DNA of 64,000 nt from an uncultured Pseudomonadota bacterium (GCA_903868595.1 CAIPVV010000004.1:88102-152101); one strand, 5' to 3'; shown: positions 16,625 through 25,721, counted from the stretch's first letter. The notes: a model not told the origin generated them from the letters alone. Made by a program: numbers and translations.

Positions 16625-17272
16625 ATGAGCAACGATTTATTCGAGAAGGGCCTGGCGGTTCGCAAGGCAGTGCTGGGCGCCGAATACGTGGAGAAGTCGC
16701 TGGCGGGCGCCGATGACTTCAGCCGTCCGATGCAGGAGCTGGCCACCGAGTACTGCTGGGGCAAGGTGTGGACCCGCGAAGGCCTCAAGCGTCGCGAACG
16801 CAGCATCCTCAACCTGGGCATGATCAGTGCGCTAAACCGCCCGCACGAGCTCAAGCTGCACGTGAAGGCCGCGCTTAACAACGGGCTCTCGCGCGAGGAG
16901 ATCTCAGAGATCTTCCTGCAGGTAGCCGTGTACTGCGGCATCCCGGCTGGCATCGACTCGGTGCGCATCGCGCGCGAGGCGTTTGCAGAACTTGACGCCG
17001 CCAAGCCCTACGCGACGGTAAGCAGGCATGGCTGCAGCAGACCTTCGGCACTGGCAGATCGGCGATGTGACGGTAACGCGCATCGTGGAGATCGGCGGGT
17101 TCGCCGACAATATCGCGATGTTGTACGCCGGTGCGGACGCCGACTGGCTCAGGAGCTTCAAGTGGCTGGGGCCGGAGTTCGTGACGCCCGAAGGCCTCAT
17201 GATCATCTCCTTCCAGGCCTTCCTGGTGACGACCCCCACGCGGCGCATCCTGGTCGATACCTGCATCGGTAA
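16625..17272 (+). CDS. Carboxymuconolactone decarboxylase-family protein with a long out-of-family C-terminal overlap
   Basis: The first about 131 residues match the 4-carboxymuconolactone decarboxylase family: R-E-R-S-I-L-N-L-G-M, the H-V-K-A-A-L-N-N-G helix and Q-V-A-V-Y-C-G-I-P-A. It has a single cysteine there rather than the CxxC of AhpD, so a decarboxylase-like (not peroxidase) role is expected. The frame then runs on without a stop for about 84 more codons inside the following MBL gene, giving 215 residues where relatives have about 130. The extra tail is arginine-rich and looks like a shadow of the overlapping gene. A frameshift or lost stop near 17010-17025 is the simplest explanation. 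Confidence 0.8.
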   Translation: MSNDLFEKGLAVRKAVLGAEYVEKSLAGADDFSRPMQELATEYCWGKVWTREGLKRRERSILNLGMISALNRPHELKLHVKAALNNGLSREEISEIFLQVAVYCGIPAGIDSVRIAREAFAELDAAKPYATVSRHGCSRPSALADRRCDGNAHRGDRRVRRQYRDVVRRCGRRLAQELQVAGAGVRDARRPHDHLLPGLPGDDPHAAHPGRYLHR

Positions 17273-17909
17273 CGACCGTAAGAGCCGCTTCGCGGTGTTC
17301 GATAACTTGAAGACCCAGTTCCTGGAGGACCTGGAGCTGGCCGGCTGCCATCCGGAGAAGGTTGATACCGTGCTGTGCACCCACCTGCATTTCGACCACG
17401 TGGGCTGGAATACCCGCCTGGTGGACGGCAAGTGGGTCCCCAGCTTCCCCAACGCGCGGCACCTGTTTGGTCGCACGGAATGGGATCACCTGAAGAAGCT
17501 GCATGAGGCGGGTGACTCGCACGCCATGCACCTGCCTGATGCGCTGCAGCCCGTCATCGACGCAGGGCTGGCGGACTTCATCGATGCCGACCACGACGTG
17601 TGCGAGGAGATCAGTCTGATATCGACCCCGGGGCATACGCCGGGCCACGTCAGCGTGCTCATTCGTTCACGGGGCGAGGAGGCCGTGATCACCGGCGACC
17701 TGATGCACCACCCGGTGCAGTGCGCGGTGCCGGACCGACAGGCCAACTTCGACGAGGACAAGGATCTGGCCTGCGCGACGCGGCGCAAGTTCCTTGCGAA
17801 CTATGACGCGCGCCGGGCGCTGATCATCGGCAGCCACTTCGCGGAACCCACGGCAGGCTGGTTCGAGAAGGACGGCTCGGCCTGGAAGTTCATCGCGCGC
17901 AAAGCCTAG
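17028..17909 (+). CDS. MBL-fold metallo-hydrolase
   Basis: A 293-residue metallo-beta-lactamase-fold enzyme. The metal motif H-L-H-F-D-H at about residues 121-126 is followed by G-H-T-P-G-H around residue 205 and a C-terminal S-H-F, so all metal ligands appear present. The T-C-I-G-N segment and overall layout resemble the N-acyl homoserine lactonase/organophosphate hydrolase-like branch (AttM/MPH type). Here it more likely hydrolyses an ester, lactone or thioester of the catabolic pathway. It overlaps the preceding frame by 245 bases, an overlap that is probably an artefact of the upstream gene's missing stop. Confidence 0.85.
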   Translation: MAAADLRHWQIGDVTVTRIVEIGGFADNIAMLYAGADADWLRSFKWLGPEFVTPEGLMIISFQAFLVTTPTRRILVDTCIGNDRKSRFAVFDNLKTQFLEDLELAGCHPEKVDTVLCTHLHFDHVGWNTRLVDGKWVPSFPNARHLFGRTEWDHLKKLHEAGDSHAMHLPDALQPVIDAGLADFIDADHDVCEEISLISTPGHTPGHVSVLIRSRGEEAVITGDLMHHPVQCAVPDRQANFDEDKDLACATRRKFLANYDARRALIIGSHFAEPTAGWFEKDGSAWKFIARKA

Positions 17910-17949
17910 ATATTCACTCAACAAGACCAAGACGCTGGAGCGGACACAC

Positions 17950-18363
17950 ATGGTACAAGCCGACACGGATGCCGAGCGCACGGTGGTGCACTTCTTTGAG
18001 ACGCTGAGCACGGGCGACCTGGAGAAGGTGCGGGTGCTGCTGCACGACGACGTGACCTGGACGCCGCAGGTAAAGGACATTCCGGGCGCCGGGGTCCACC
18101 GTGGCAAGAAGGGCATCATCGATGAGTTCCTGGCGCCGGTGCGCGGGATGTTCAAGCCGGGGGACCCGAAGGTCCACCTGTTGAGCATCGTCTCCAAGGG
18201 ACCGCTGGTGATGCTGGAGTCCCATGGCCTGGGCGCGCTGGCCAATGGCAAGCCCTATGACAACCGCTACGCCTGGGCCGTCGAGGTTCGTGACGGCAAG
18301 ATCTTTGCGATCCGCGAGTACATGGATAGCCTCTATGTCTCCAAGCTCTTTGCCGCGGACTAG
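17950..18363 (+). CDS. NTF2/SnoaL-like protein, limonene-epoxide hydrolase or ketosteroid isomerase type
   Basis: A 137-residue cone-shaped NTF2-like fold. It opens with the long helix (V-V-H-F-F-E-T-L-S-T-G-D-L-E-K) and has the typical D-D-V-T-W at about residues 34-38 and a closing strand pair (V-E-V-R-D-G-K-I). Such proteins include epoxide hydrolases, isomerases and dehydratases as well as non-catalytic subunits. Acidic residues at the pocket positions are present but I cannot assign them with confidence. It is preceded by an AGCGGA-type site and lies within the catabolic block. Confidence 0.75.
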   Translation: MVQADTDAERTVVHFFETLSTGDLEKVRVLLHDDVTWTPQVKDIPGAGVHRGKKGIIDEFLAPVRGMFKPGDPKVHLLSIVSKGPLVMLESHGLGALANGKPYDNRYAWAVEVRDGKIFAIREYMDSLYVSKLFAAD

Positions 18364-18508
18364 CCGGCTGTAGACGCGTGCCCGATGACACGACCCCAGG
18401 GGCCGGCATCGGCGGCGCTGTCCCGCCACGGGCGCGGGCGACTGATTGGATCGAACTGCATCGGGATGGCGACTTCGTCGCCGACTGTCAATAAAACGGG
18501 GAACAGAC

Positions 18509-19660
18509 GTGAGCGAAACAGGATTCTGGACGGAGAGGCTCGGCCACGTACGCACGGTGGTGGAGGCCGACATCGAGCGCCGCCGCTACCACGGCGCGGT
18601 GATCACGGTGGCGCGCGGCGGCAAGCCGGCGCTGCAGTTGACACTGGGAACGGCCGACCGCGAACGGGCCAAGCCGCTGACGCCGGATTCGGTGTTCAGC
18701 ATCTTCTCCGTCACCAAGGCCATCACCAACATCCTGGTGCTGCGCGCGATCGAGCTGGGGCGCTTCTCCCTGACCACGAAGGTATCGGAGATCATCCCGG
18801 AATTCTCCGGTGGCCTGCGCCAGCACATCACCGTCTTCCACCTGATCACCCACACCTCCGGCCTGCCCATGATCTGGACGCCGAAGCAGGGCATGTATAT
18901 CGACGAGTTCGACACGGTGCTCGCCGCGATCATCGAGCTCGTGCACTCGGTGGAGCCGCCGGGCGAACGTGCGGCCTACTCGCCGATGGCCAACCACGTG
19001 CTGCTCGGTGAATGCCTGCGGCGTACCGATCCGCAGCGCCGCGGCTACCGCCAGATCGTCGAGCAGGACCTCTTCGGCCCGCTCGCCATGCGCGATTCGG
19101 CCGTCGGCCTGCGCCGGGACTTGAAGAGCCGCCATGTCGTTCCGGATTTCCAGGGCAACGTCGCCAACGAGCATCCGGGTCACAACAACCTGGGCCGTGA
19201 CGGCGCCTTTCAGGAGGAGTTCGCCGAGATGCCGTGGGTTGGCGTGGCCACCACGGTGCCCGACTTGTTCCGCTTCGCCGAGATGCTGCGTCGCGGCGGC
19301 GAGCTGGACGGCACGCGGATCCTCTCCCCGGCGACCATCGATCTGGCCACGCGCAACTGGACGGGGGAGAAGCCCAACGAGCTCTACAAGATCCTCGCCC
19401 ACAAGCGCGGCTGGCAGCCGTCGCCGGCCTACATCGGCCTGGGCTTCTCGTTGCGCGGCGATACGGTCTGCAACCACATGTTCGGAACGCTGACCTCTCC
19501 CCGGACCTTTGGCAACTACGGCGCCGGTAGCGCGCTGTACTGGGTCGATCCGGAGCGCGACGTCACCTTCGTGTGCCTGACGGCGGGCGTGCTGGATCCC
19601 AACGCCAACATCGAGCGCTTCCAGCAGCTCTCCGACATCGTCACCTCCGCGGTGCTGTGA
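18509..19660 (+). CDS. Serine hydrolase, class C beta-lactamase-like esterase
   Basis: A 383-residue protein with S-V-T-K (SxxK) at about residues 70-73 and Y-S-P in A-A-Y-S-P-M-A-N-H as the second motif. A third motif is expected near the C-terminus but is not clearly readable. The GTG start was chosen because it follows an ACGGGGAA site, and the in-frame upstream extension is short and basic. There is no signal peptide, so unlike true beta-lactamases it is cytoplasmic. EstB-like enzymes of this type cleave esters. In this block it could open an ester or lactone intermediate. Confidence 0.82.
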   Translation: MSETGFWTERLGHVRTVVEADIERRRYHGAVITVARGGKPALQLTLGTADRERAKPLTPDSVFSIFSVTKAITNILVLRAIELGRFSLTTKVSEIIPEFSGGLRQHITVFHLITHTSGLPMIWTPKQGMYIDEFDTVLAAIIELVHSVEPPGERAAYSPMANHVLLGECLRRTDPQRRGYRQIVEQDLFGPLAMRDSAVGLRRDLKSRHVVPDFQGNVANEHPGHNNLGRDGAFQEEFAEMPWVGVATTVPDLFRFAEMLRRGGELDGTRILSPATIDLATRNWTGEKPNELYKILAHKRGWQPSPAYIGLGFSLRGDTVCNHMFGTLTSPRTFGNYGAGSALYWVDPERDVTFVCLTAGVLDPNANIERFQQLSDIVTSAVL

Positions 19661-19670
19661 GGAGATAGGC

Positions 19671-21296
19671 ATGACGGCCAGCACGGAGAGCTTCGACTAC
19701 ATCATCATCGGTGCCGGCAGCGCTGGCTGCGTGCTTGCCAATCGTCTCTCCGCCGACCCCACCGTGCGGGTCGCGCTGCTGGAGGCCGGGCCGCCCGACA
19801 AGCCCTGGGCGATCCATGTTCCGGCGGCGGTGGCCGCGGCCATCGGCAACCCGGCGCTCGGCTGGGGCTACAGGAGTGCGCCGCAGGCGCACCTGAACGG
19901 CCGCTCCATCCCATTGCCACGCGGGCGGGTGCTGGGCGGCTGCAGCTCGATCAACGGCATGGTGTATTTCCGCGGGCATCCGCGTGATTTCGACGACTGG
20001 CCAGCCCTGGGTGCGGCGGGCTGGAGCTACGCGGACGTGCTGCCTTACTTCCGCAAGTCGGAGAACAACGAGGCGTTGCAGGACTCACCGCTGCACGGGC
20101 GCGGCGGTCCGATGAACGTCATCGACATTCCGCGTCCCAATCCGCTGATCGCCCGCTTCCTGCAGGCAACCACCTCCCTGGGGTTCAAGCACAACGCGGA
20201 TTTCAGCGGCGTGGACCCCGAGGGATTCGGGGCGCGCCAGGCCACCATCCGCGGCGGGCGGCGCGAGTCGATGGTCACCGCGTTCCTAAGGCCCATCGCG
20301 GGCCGCGGCAACCTGCAGGTGGTGACGGAGGCGCTGGTCACGAAGATAGAGCTCTCGGGACGCCAGGCTACGGGTGTCTGTATCGAGCAGGGCGGCATCA
20401 CTCGCCATCTCACGGCGCGCCGCGAGGTCATCCTGAGTGCGGGCGCCTATGCTTCCCCTCAGCTGCTGCAGCTCTCCGGCATCGGCGATGCGGAAGCGCT
20501 GCGGGCGTTGGGTATCGAGGTGCGCCACCACCTGCCGGGCGTCGGCGCGGACCTGCAGGACCATCCGGCGGCCGCCATCCAGATGCGTACGAAGGAGTCC
20601 TCCTCCTACGGCCTGTCGCTCAAGGCACTGCCGCGCGGCATCTGGAACGTGCTGGAGTACGGCCTGTTCCGCTCCGGCCCCTTCGGCAGCAACGTGTTTG
20701 AGGCCACGGGCTTCGTGCGCACGCGTCCGGAGCTGGAGCGACCCGACCTGCAGCTGGTGTTCATGCCGGCGCACCGCAACGCCAACGGCCGCCCGATCCC
20801 CCAGGGGCACGGCTATGGCGTGATCGCGATCGGCGTGCGGCCCAAGAGCCGCGGCAGCGTGAAGCTGGCCTCGGCGGATCCGCGCGCCAAGCCCGTGATC
20901 GATGCCAACTATCTGGCCGAGCCCGAGGACCTGCAGACCCTGCTCCATGGCCTGGGGCTGGCCCGCAAGATCCTGGCGCAGCCGGCCTTCGAGCCGCTCA
21001 AGTCGGTGGAGATCCTCCCGGGGCCCGCCGTGCAGGAGGCCGCGGCGCTGGAGCAATACATCCGCAACACCGCCGTTTCGGTTCACCATCCCACCAGCAC
21101 CTGCCGCATCGGCACGGACCCGATGGCGGTGGTCGACGCGCAGCTCCGCGTGCATGGCATCAGCGGGCTGCGGGTGGTGGATGCCTCGGTGATGCCGGTA
21201 GGCGTCGCGGGCAACTGCAACGCGGCGATCGTGATGATCGCCGAGAAGGCGGCCGACCTCATCCTCGCCGGGCGGGAGCAACATGTCGCAGCCTGA
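19671..21296 (+). CDS. GMC-family flavin oxidoreductase (choline dehydrogenase-like)
   Basis: A 541-residue FAD enzyme that oxidises an alcohol. The N-terminal dinucleotide fold is D-Y-I-I-I-G-A-G-S-A-G-C, followed by the GMC signature G-G-C-S-S-I-N-G-M at about residue 86. The C-terminal block has H-H-P-T-S-T-C-R-I-G, which holds the first catalytic histidine, and G-N-C-N-A-A, where the second residue of the pair is Asn. That makes it His/Asn, as in choline dehydrogenase-type enzymes. GGAG precedes the ATG by seven bases. It overlaps the next gene by 14 bases, so cotranslation is expected. Confidence 0.9.
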   Translation: MTASTESFDYIIIGAGSAGCVLANRLSADPTVRVALLEAGPPDKPWAIHVPAAVAAAIGNPALGWGYRSAPQAHLNGRSIPLPRGRVLGGCSSINGMVYFRGHPRDFDDWPALGAAGWSYADVLPYFRKSENNEALQDSPLHGRGGPMNVIDIPRPNPLIARFLQATTSLGFKHNADFSGVDPEGFGARQATIRGGRRESMVTAFLRPIAGRGNLQVVTEALVTKIELSGRQATGVCIEQGGITRHLTARREVILSAGAYASPQLLQLSGIGDAEALRALGIEVRHHLPGVGADLQDHPAAAIQMRTKESSSYGLSLKALPRGIWNVLEYGLFRSGPFGSNVFEATGFVRTRPELERPDLQLVFMPAHRNANGRPIPQGHGYGVIAIGVRPKSRGSVKLASADPRAKPVIDANYLAEPEDLQTLLHGLGLARKILAQPAFEPLKSVEILPGPAVQEAAALEQYIRNTAVSVHHPTSTCRIGTDPMAVVDAQLRVHGISGLRVVDASVMPVGVAGNCNAAIVMIAEKAADLILAGREQHVAA

Positions 21297-22089
21297 TCCG
21301 CCGCCCTTTGAGGTCTATGCGATCCGCTACGCCACGGTGGAGCGGCGCGCGGCCGAGAACTTCATCGGCAGCGATGCGCACGAGACGGCGGCGCGCATGG
21401 ACTACTTCGTCTGGCTGCTGCGCAACGAGCACCACACGATCGTCGTGGACACCGGCTTTGATGCGGCCGCCGCTCAGCAGCGTCGCCGCCAGTTCCTGCG
21501 TTCCCCGGGCGACGGACTCAAGCTCCTGGGCGTGGATCCGGCCACCGTAGCCGAGGTGATCCTGACCCACCTGCACTACGACCACGCCGGCAACCTGGGG
21601 CTCTTCCCGGCCGCGCGCTTCCACCTGCAGGATCGGGAGATGGCCTTCGCGACCGGGCGCTACATGTCGCAGGAATTCTTCTCCCGATCCTACGACCTGG
21701 ATGACGTGCTGGATACGGTGCGCCTCGTGCACGGGCGCCGGGTGCTGTTTCACGACGGCGACGGCACGATCGTGCCGGGCGTGACGGTGCACCGCATCGG
21801 CGGCCACACGCGCGGCCTGCAGGCCGTGCGGGTGTGGACACGCGTAGGGTACCTGGTGCTCGCGTCCGATGCCGCGCACTACACGGCCAACCGCGTCGAG
21901 GAGCGTCCGTTCCCTATCGTGGCGGACGTGACGGAGATGGTGGATGGCTGGCGCCGGCTGGTGGAACTGGCCAGTGCACCAGAGCACGTCGTGCCCGGTC
22001 ACGACCCGCTGGTGATGCAGCACTATCAGGCCCCCTCGCCACAGCTTGAGGGAATCGCAGTACGACTGGACGAGAAGCCATGCAAGTAG
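21283..22089 (+). CDS. MBL-fold metallo-hydrolase (lactonase-like)
   Basis: A 268-residue protein with the metal motif T-H-L-H-Y-D-H-A-G at about residues 92-100. A G-G-H-T-R-G-L motif follows at about 168 and a V-P-G-H-D-P-L motif at about 240. This is the N-acyl homoserine lactonase family layout (AiiA-type), and it is the second MBL enzyme of the block, clearly different from the first. In this context a role on a lactone or thioester intermediate is more likely than quorum quenching, but the sequence does not decide. It overlaps its neighbours on both sides. Confidence 0.85.
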   Translation: MSQPDPPPFEVYAIRYATVERRAAENFIGSDAHETAARMDYFVWLLRNEHHTIVVDTGFDAAAAQQRRRQFLRSPGDGLKLLGVDPATVAEVILTHLHYDHAGNLGLFPAARFHLQDREMAFATGRYMSQEFFSRSYDLDDVLDTVRLVHGRRVLFHDGDGTIVPGVTVHRIGGHTRGLQAVRVWTRVGYLVLASDAAHYTANRVEERPFPIVADVTEMVDGWRRLVELASAPEHVVPGHDPLVMQHYQAPSPQLEGIAVRLDEKPCK

Positions 22090-22853
22090 AGAATTCAGGC
22101 CAGGACTTCGCGGGCCGCGCCGTTCTGCTGATCGGCGGGACGAGCGGCATCGGCGAGGCGGCGGCGCTGCTCTTTGCCAAGGCCGGCGCGAACCTCCTCA
22201 TCGGCGGGCTCGGCGCCGCCGAGGGTGCCGCCGTCGCGGCGGCCTGCCGCGCCCAGGGCGTGGAGGCGGAATTCCTGGAGACCGACGTGCGCGAGGAAGC
22301 GCAGGTCGCGCGGATCGTCGCGCGCACGGTGGAGCGTTTCGGCCGATTGGATGTCGCCGTCAACAACGCGGGCGTTGAGGGGCGCTTCGGCCCGGTCCAG
22401 GATTCCACGGTGGATGATTTCGACAAGCTCATCGGCGTCAACCTGCGCGGGATCTTCCTGGGCATGAAGTACGAGATCCCGCACATGCTCGCCCAGGGGC
22501 GCGGCGCGATCGTCAACACCTCCTCCAGCGCCGGCGTGACGGGTATCGCCAACGTCGCGCTCTACACCGCCAGCAAGCATGCGGTGGTCGGGCTCACGAA
22601 GGCCTCCTCGCTGGAACTGGCTCCGGCCGGTATCCGCGTGAACGCCGTGGCACCCGGTCCCGTGAACACGGGGCTGCTGCACCGGATGATCGCTGGCAAG
22701 ATCGACGTGAGCGTGATCGCAGGTAGCGTGCCCATGGGCCGCGTGAGCGAGCCGCGCGAGGCGGCGGCGGCCATCCTGTGGCTGGCTTCCGACGCGGCCT
22801 CCTATGTCACGGGCCACACGCTGGTCGTCGACGGTGGCCTCACGGTGCCCTGA
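22080..22853 (+). CDS. SDR-family oxidoreductase
   Basis: A 257-residue classical short-chain dehydrogenase: cofactor loop G-G-T-S-G-I-G (residues 19-25), N-N-A-G at 96-99, catalytic Ser in N-T-S-S-S-A-G, and Y-T-A-S-K with the catalytic Tyr and Lys. The C-terminal G-P-V-N-T-G and D-G-G-L-T-V-P are family-typical. The acidic residue normally deciding NAD preference is not clearly placed after the second strand (G-G-L-G-A-A), so NADP use is possible. It overlaps the MBL gene by ten bases. Confidence 0.9.
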   Translation: MQVENSGQDFAGRAVLLIGGTSGIGEAAALLFAKAGANLLIGGLGAAEGAAVAAACRAQGVEAEFLETDVREEAQVARIVARTVERFGRLDVAVNNAGVEGRFGPVQDSTVDDFDKLIGVNLRGIFLGMKYEIPHMLAQGRGAIVNTSSSAGVTGIANVALYTASKHAVVGLTKASSLELAPAGIRVNAVAPGPVNTGLLHRMIAGKIDVSVIAGSVPMGRVSEPREAAAAILWLASDAASYVTGHTLVVDGGLTVP

Positions 22854-22888
22854 TCGCGCTGACCTTCCTGCTTCGAGGGCGCCATGCC

Positions 22889-23677
22889 ATGACTGCAAGA
22901 CTTAAAGATGAAGTCGCCATCGTCACCGGTGCGGGGCGCGGCTTCGGCCGCTCGATCGCACTTCGCCTGGCCCGCGAGGGCGCGGCTGTGACAATCACCG
23001 CCCGGACGCCATCGCAGGTGGAACAGGTGGTGGGCGAGATCCAGGCGGCGGGCGGCCGGGCCCTCGGCGTCGCCGGCGACGTCACGCAGGCGCCAGACGT
23101 CGCGCGCATCGTACGGCTGGCCAGCGAGCGGTTCGGCGACGCGACGCTCCTGGTGAACAACGCCGGCGTGCCCGGCCCCTTCGGGCCGGTATGGGAGACG
23201 GACATAGAGTCCTGGTGGGCCTCGCAGGCGCTGCACATCAAGGCGCCGATGCTGTTTCTGCGCCAGGTGCTGCCGGCGATGGTCGCGCGGCGCGCCGGGC
23301 GCGTGATCATCGTCTCGGCGATCGCGGCACGGCGCGTCGCCCCGTATCTCTCGGCGTACTGCGTGGGCAAGCTCGCGCAGACCCGCATCATCGAGGAAGT
23401 GGCCGCCGAGACGAAGGAGCTGGGGGTTGCGGCGTTCGCCATCGACCCCGGCTTCGTGTTCACCGGGATCGCCGCCGACACGATGAACTCCCCGGATGCC
23501 CAGCGCTGGCTGCCGGGCATGGTGGGGCGGCTGCGGGAGAAGCAGGCGGCGGCGGATTCCCACGCGGACCTGCAGCGCTGCGCCCAGCGCTGCGCGGACC
23601 TGGCCTCGGGGCGCTATGACGCGCTGTCCGGCCGGTACCTGGAACTTGGGGATGACCTGGAGGCGCTGCTGCGATGA
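22889..23677 (+). CDS. SDR-family oxidoreductase
   Basis: A 262-residue short-chain dehydrogenase with G-A-G-R-G-F-G at the cofactor loop, L-L-V-N-N-A-G in the middle, and Y-C-V-G-K as the YxxxK catalytic pair. The start is the ATG of A-T-G-A-C-T-G-C. An upstream in-frame extension is open but overlaps the previous gene's end and adds arginine-rich sequence. The C-terminus is longer than usual, with a C-A-Q-R-C-A-D-L segment. Its stop overlaps the next start in ATGA. Together with the other SDR it provides two separate dehydrogenation steps in the block. Confidence 0.88.
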   Translation: MTARLKDEVAIVTGAGRGFGRSIALRLAREGAAVTITARTPSQVEQVVGEIQAAGGRALGVAGDVTQAPDVARIVRLASERFGDATLLVNNAGVPGPFGPVWETDIESWWASQALHIKAPMLFLRQVLPAMVARRAGRVIIVSAIAARRVAPYLSAYCVGKLAQTRIIEEVAAETKELGVAAFAIDPGFVFTGIAADTMNSPDAQRWLPGMVGRLREKQAAADSHADLQRCAQRCADLASGRYDALSGRYLELGDDLEALLR

Positions 23678-24360
23678 GCCAGGCGGATCAACTGGCGGCG
23701 CTGCTCAAACGCGTCGAGGCGCTGGAACACCAGCTGGGTATCCACGCCGACATCCAGGCCGTACGCACCCTGCAGTTCAAGTACGGTTACTACATGGACA
23801 AGTGCCTCTTCGGGCACATCGTCGACCTGTTCGCCGAGGATGCGGTACTGCACTTCATGGGCGGCGTGTTCCGCGGCAAGGCCGGGGCCCGGCGGCTCTA
23901 TGGCGGCAGCTCCGGCGTGAACGGGCCCACCGACGGGATGCTGTTCGAGCACATCACCACGCAGGATATCGTGGACGTGGCCCCGGATCGGCGCAGCGCC
24001 AAGGGCCGCTTCCGATGCTTCCTGCAGGGTGGCGTCCACGAGAGCAAGCAGGATGCCCCGGCGCGCATCCCGCCCCAGTTCTGGGAGGCGGGCATCTACG
24101 AGAACGAGTATGTCCGGGAAGGCGGTGTCTGGAAGATCAAGCTCTTCAACTACCGCGTCGTCTACCAGGCCGACTACGAGAAGGGCTGGGCGCACTCGGC
24201 GGTGCAGCCGCTGATGGTGTCGAACTTCGAGAAGGCCTATCCGGAGAACCCGCGCGGGCCGGATGAGATCGGGCCCGCGCCGCCGCGCTGGCCGCAGAAC
24301 TTCATCATGCCCTTCCACTATCCCCACCCGGTCACGGGTGAGCCTTGGACGGGCGCGTGA
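23674..24360 (+). CDS. NTF2/SnoaL-like protein
   Basis: A 228-residue protein whose first about 150 residues fit a SnoaL-like (PF13577-type) domain: an N-terminal coiled helix, Y-Y-M-D-K-C-L-F-G-H-I-V-D-L-F-A-E-D and a long strand region. A proline-rich C-terminal extension (P-P-R-W-P-Q-N-F-I-M-P-F-H-Y-P-H-P) is seen in relatives found in steroid and aromatic catabolism clusters. Catalytic function, if any, may be dehydration, epoxide opening or isomerisation. It is coupled to both neighbours by four-base overlaps. Confidence 0.75.
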   Translation: MSQADQLAALLKRVEALEHQLGIHADIQAVRTLQFKYGYYMDKCLFGHIVDLFAEDAVLHFMGGVFRGKAGARRLYGGSSGVNGPTDGMLFEHITTQDIVDVAPDRRSAKGRFRCFLQGGVHESKQDAPARIPPQFWEAGIYENEYVREGGVWKIKLFNYRVVYQADYEKGWAHSAVQPLMVSNFEKAYPENPRGPDEIGPAPPRWPQNFIMPFHYPHPVTGEPWTGA

Positions 24361-25721
24361 GCGCGCCTGCGGCGCCCACCGTGGGGCAGGGCCGCTGGCT
24401 GATCCTGCTGATCTTCCTGACCGCGACCTTCAACTTCGCCGACCGCACGGTCTTCGCCGTGCTGGGCCAGTCCATCAAGGTGGACCTGGGCATCACGGAC
24501 CTGGAGCTCGGGCTGCTCAATGGCATCGGTTTCGCGCTGCTGTACTCCCTTGCCGGCCTGCCCATCGCGCGCTGGGCCGAGTGGGGCAGTCGCGTGCGCA
24601 TCCTCGCCCTGGCGGTGGCGGCCTGGTCCTGCATGACCGCGCTGGGCGGCATCGCCCGCAGCTTCGGGGGCGTGCTGCTCTCGCGCGTGGGCGTGGGCAT
24701 CGGCGAGGCGGGTTTCCTGCCGCCCGTCACCTCGCTCGTCTCCGATTACTTCCCGTCCTCCCGGCGCGCCTCGGTGCTGGCCTTCATCGGCCTGGGAGGT
24801 GCGATCGGGCCGTGGCTGGGTGCCTCGCTCGGCGGCTACCTGGCCGAGGCGCACAGCTGGCGCACCGCGTTCTTCCTGATCGGCCTGCCCGGCCTGGCGC
24901 TGGCTCCCCTGTTCCTGTTCACCGTGCGCGAGCCGCCGCGCGGCGGCAGCGAGGAGGTGGCGATGCGCAGCCAGGCGCCGGCCTCGATCCGCGAGGTGCT
25001 GGCGGCGCTCTGGGCCAAGCGCGCGTTCCGCCACGTGGCGGTAGGCGGCGCGCTGGCCTCCAGCGCCAACACCGCGATATCGCTGTTCCTGCACGCCTGG
25101 TTCGTTCGCGTGCACCACCTGGGTCCGGCGCGTGCGGGCTACCTGTTCGGCGCGTTGGCGCTGGTGGGCATCGGCGTGGGGGCGTTGCTCGGCGGCTTTG
25201 GCGCCGATCGCGCCGCGGCCCGTGACCGGCGCTGGCTCGCGTGGCTGCCGGCCGCCGGCCTGCTGCTGGCCGGCCCGCTCTATATCGCTGCCTTCCTGCA
25301 GTCCTCGGTACCGGCCGCGCTGCCGCTGCTGGGCCTGGGCGGCATGCTGGTGTTCACGTACTACAGTCCGACGCTCGCGCTCACCCAGAACCTGGTGGGT
25401 CCGGGCATGCGGGCCACCGCGAGCTTCGTCTACGGCTTCATCGGCACGATGATCGGGTTCGGGCTGGGACCGGCGCTGCTGGGCTACGCGAGCGACCGCC
25501 TGGCGGCGTCGGCCTTCGCCGGGAGCGACTACCTCGCCTCCTGCCCCGGCGGCGTGGCGGTTGCCTCGGCCGCGCCGCAGCTTGCGGCGCAGTGCGAGGC
25601 CGCGGCAGCGTCAGGGCTGCAGCAGGCAATGCTATATATCGGCCTGCTGTTTGCCTGGGCGTCCTTGCACTACTACCTGGCGGGCCGCAACCTCAGGCGC
25701 GACTGGTTCGTCGCGACCTGA
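24357..25721 (+). CDS. MFS transporter, last gene of the catabolic block
   Basis: A 454-residue permease with twelve hydrophobic helices. The conserved loop after helix 2 reads P-I-A-R-W-A-E-W-G-S-R, and a spinster-like pattern is seen at the N-terminus (N-F-A-D-R-T-V-F-A-V-L). Such 'spinster-type' MFS proteins frequently travel with steroid and aromatic degradation genes. GTG in a GTGA overlap with the previous stop was chosen over a TTG 12 bases upstream. Its last 49 bases overlap the 3' end of the convergent HyuB gene. Confidence 0.85.
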   Translation: MSAPAAPTVGQGRWLILLIFLTATFNFADRTVFAVLGQSIKVDLGITDLELGLLNGIGFALLYSLAGLPIARWAEWGSRVRILALAVAAWSCMTALGGIARSFGGVLLSRVGVGIGEAGFLPPVTSLVSDYFPSSRRASVLAFIGLGGAIGPWLGASLGGYLAEAHSWRTAFFLIGLPGLALAPLFLFTVREPPRGGSEEVAMRSQAPASIREVLAALWAKRAFRHVAVGGALASSANTAISLFLHAWFVRVHHLGPARAGYLFGALALVGIGVGALLGGFGADRAAARDRRWLAWLPAAGLLLAGPLYIAAFLQSSVPAALPLLGLGGMLVFTYYSPTLALTQNLVGPGMRATASFVYGFIGTMIGFGLGPALLGYASDRLAASAFAGSDYLASCPGGVAVASAAPQLAAQCEAAAASGLQQAMLYIGLLFAWASLHYYLAGRNLRRDWFVAT

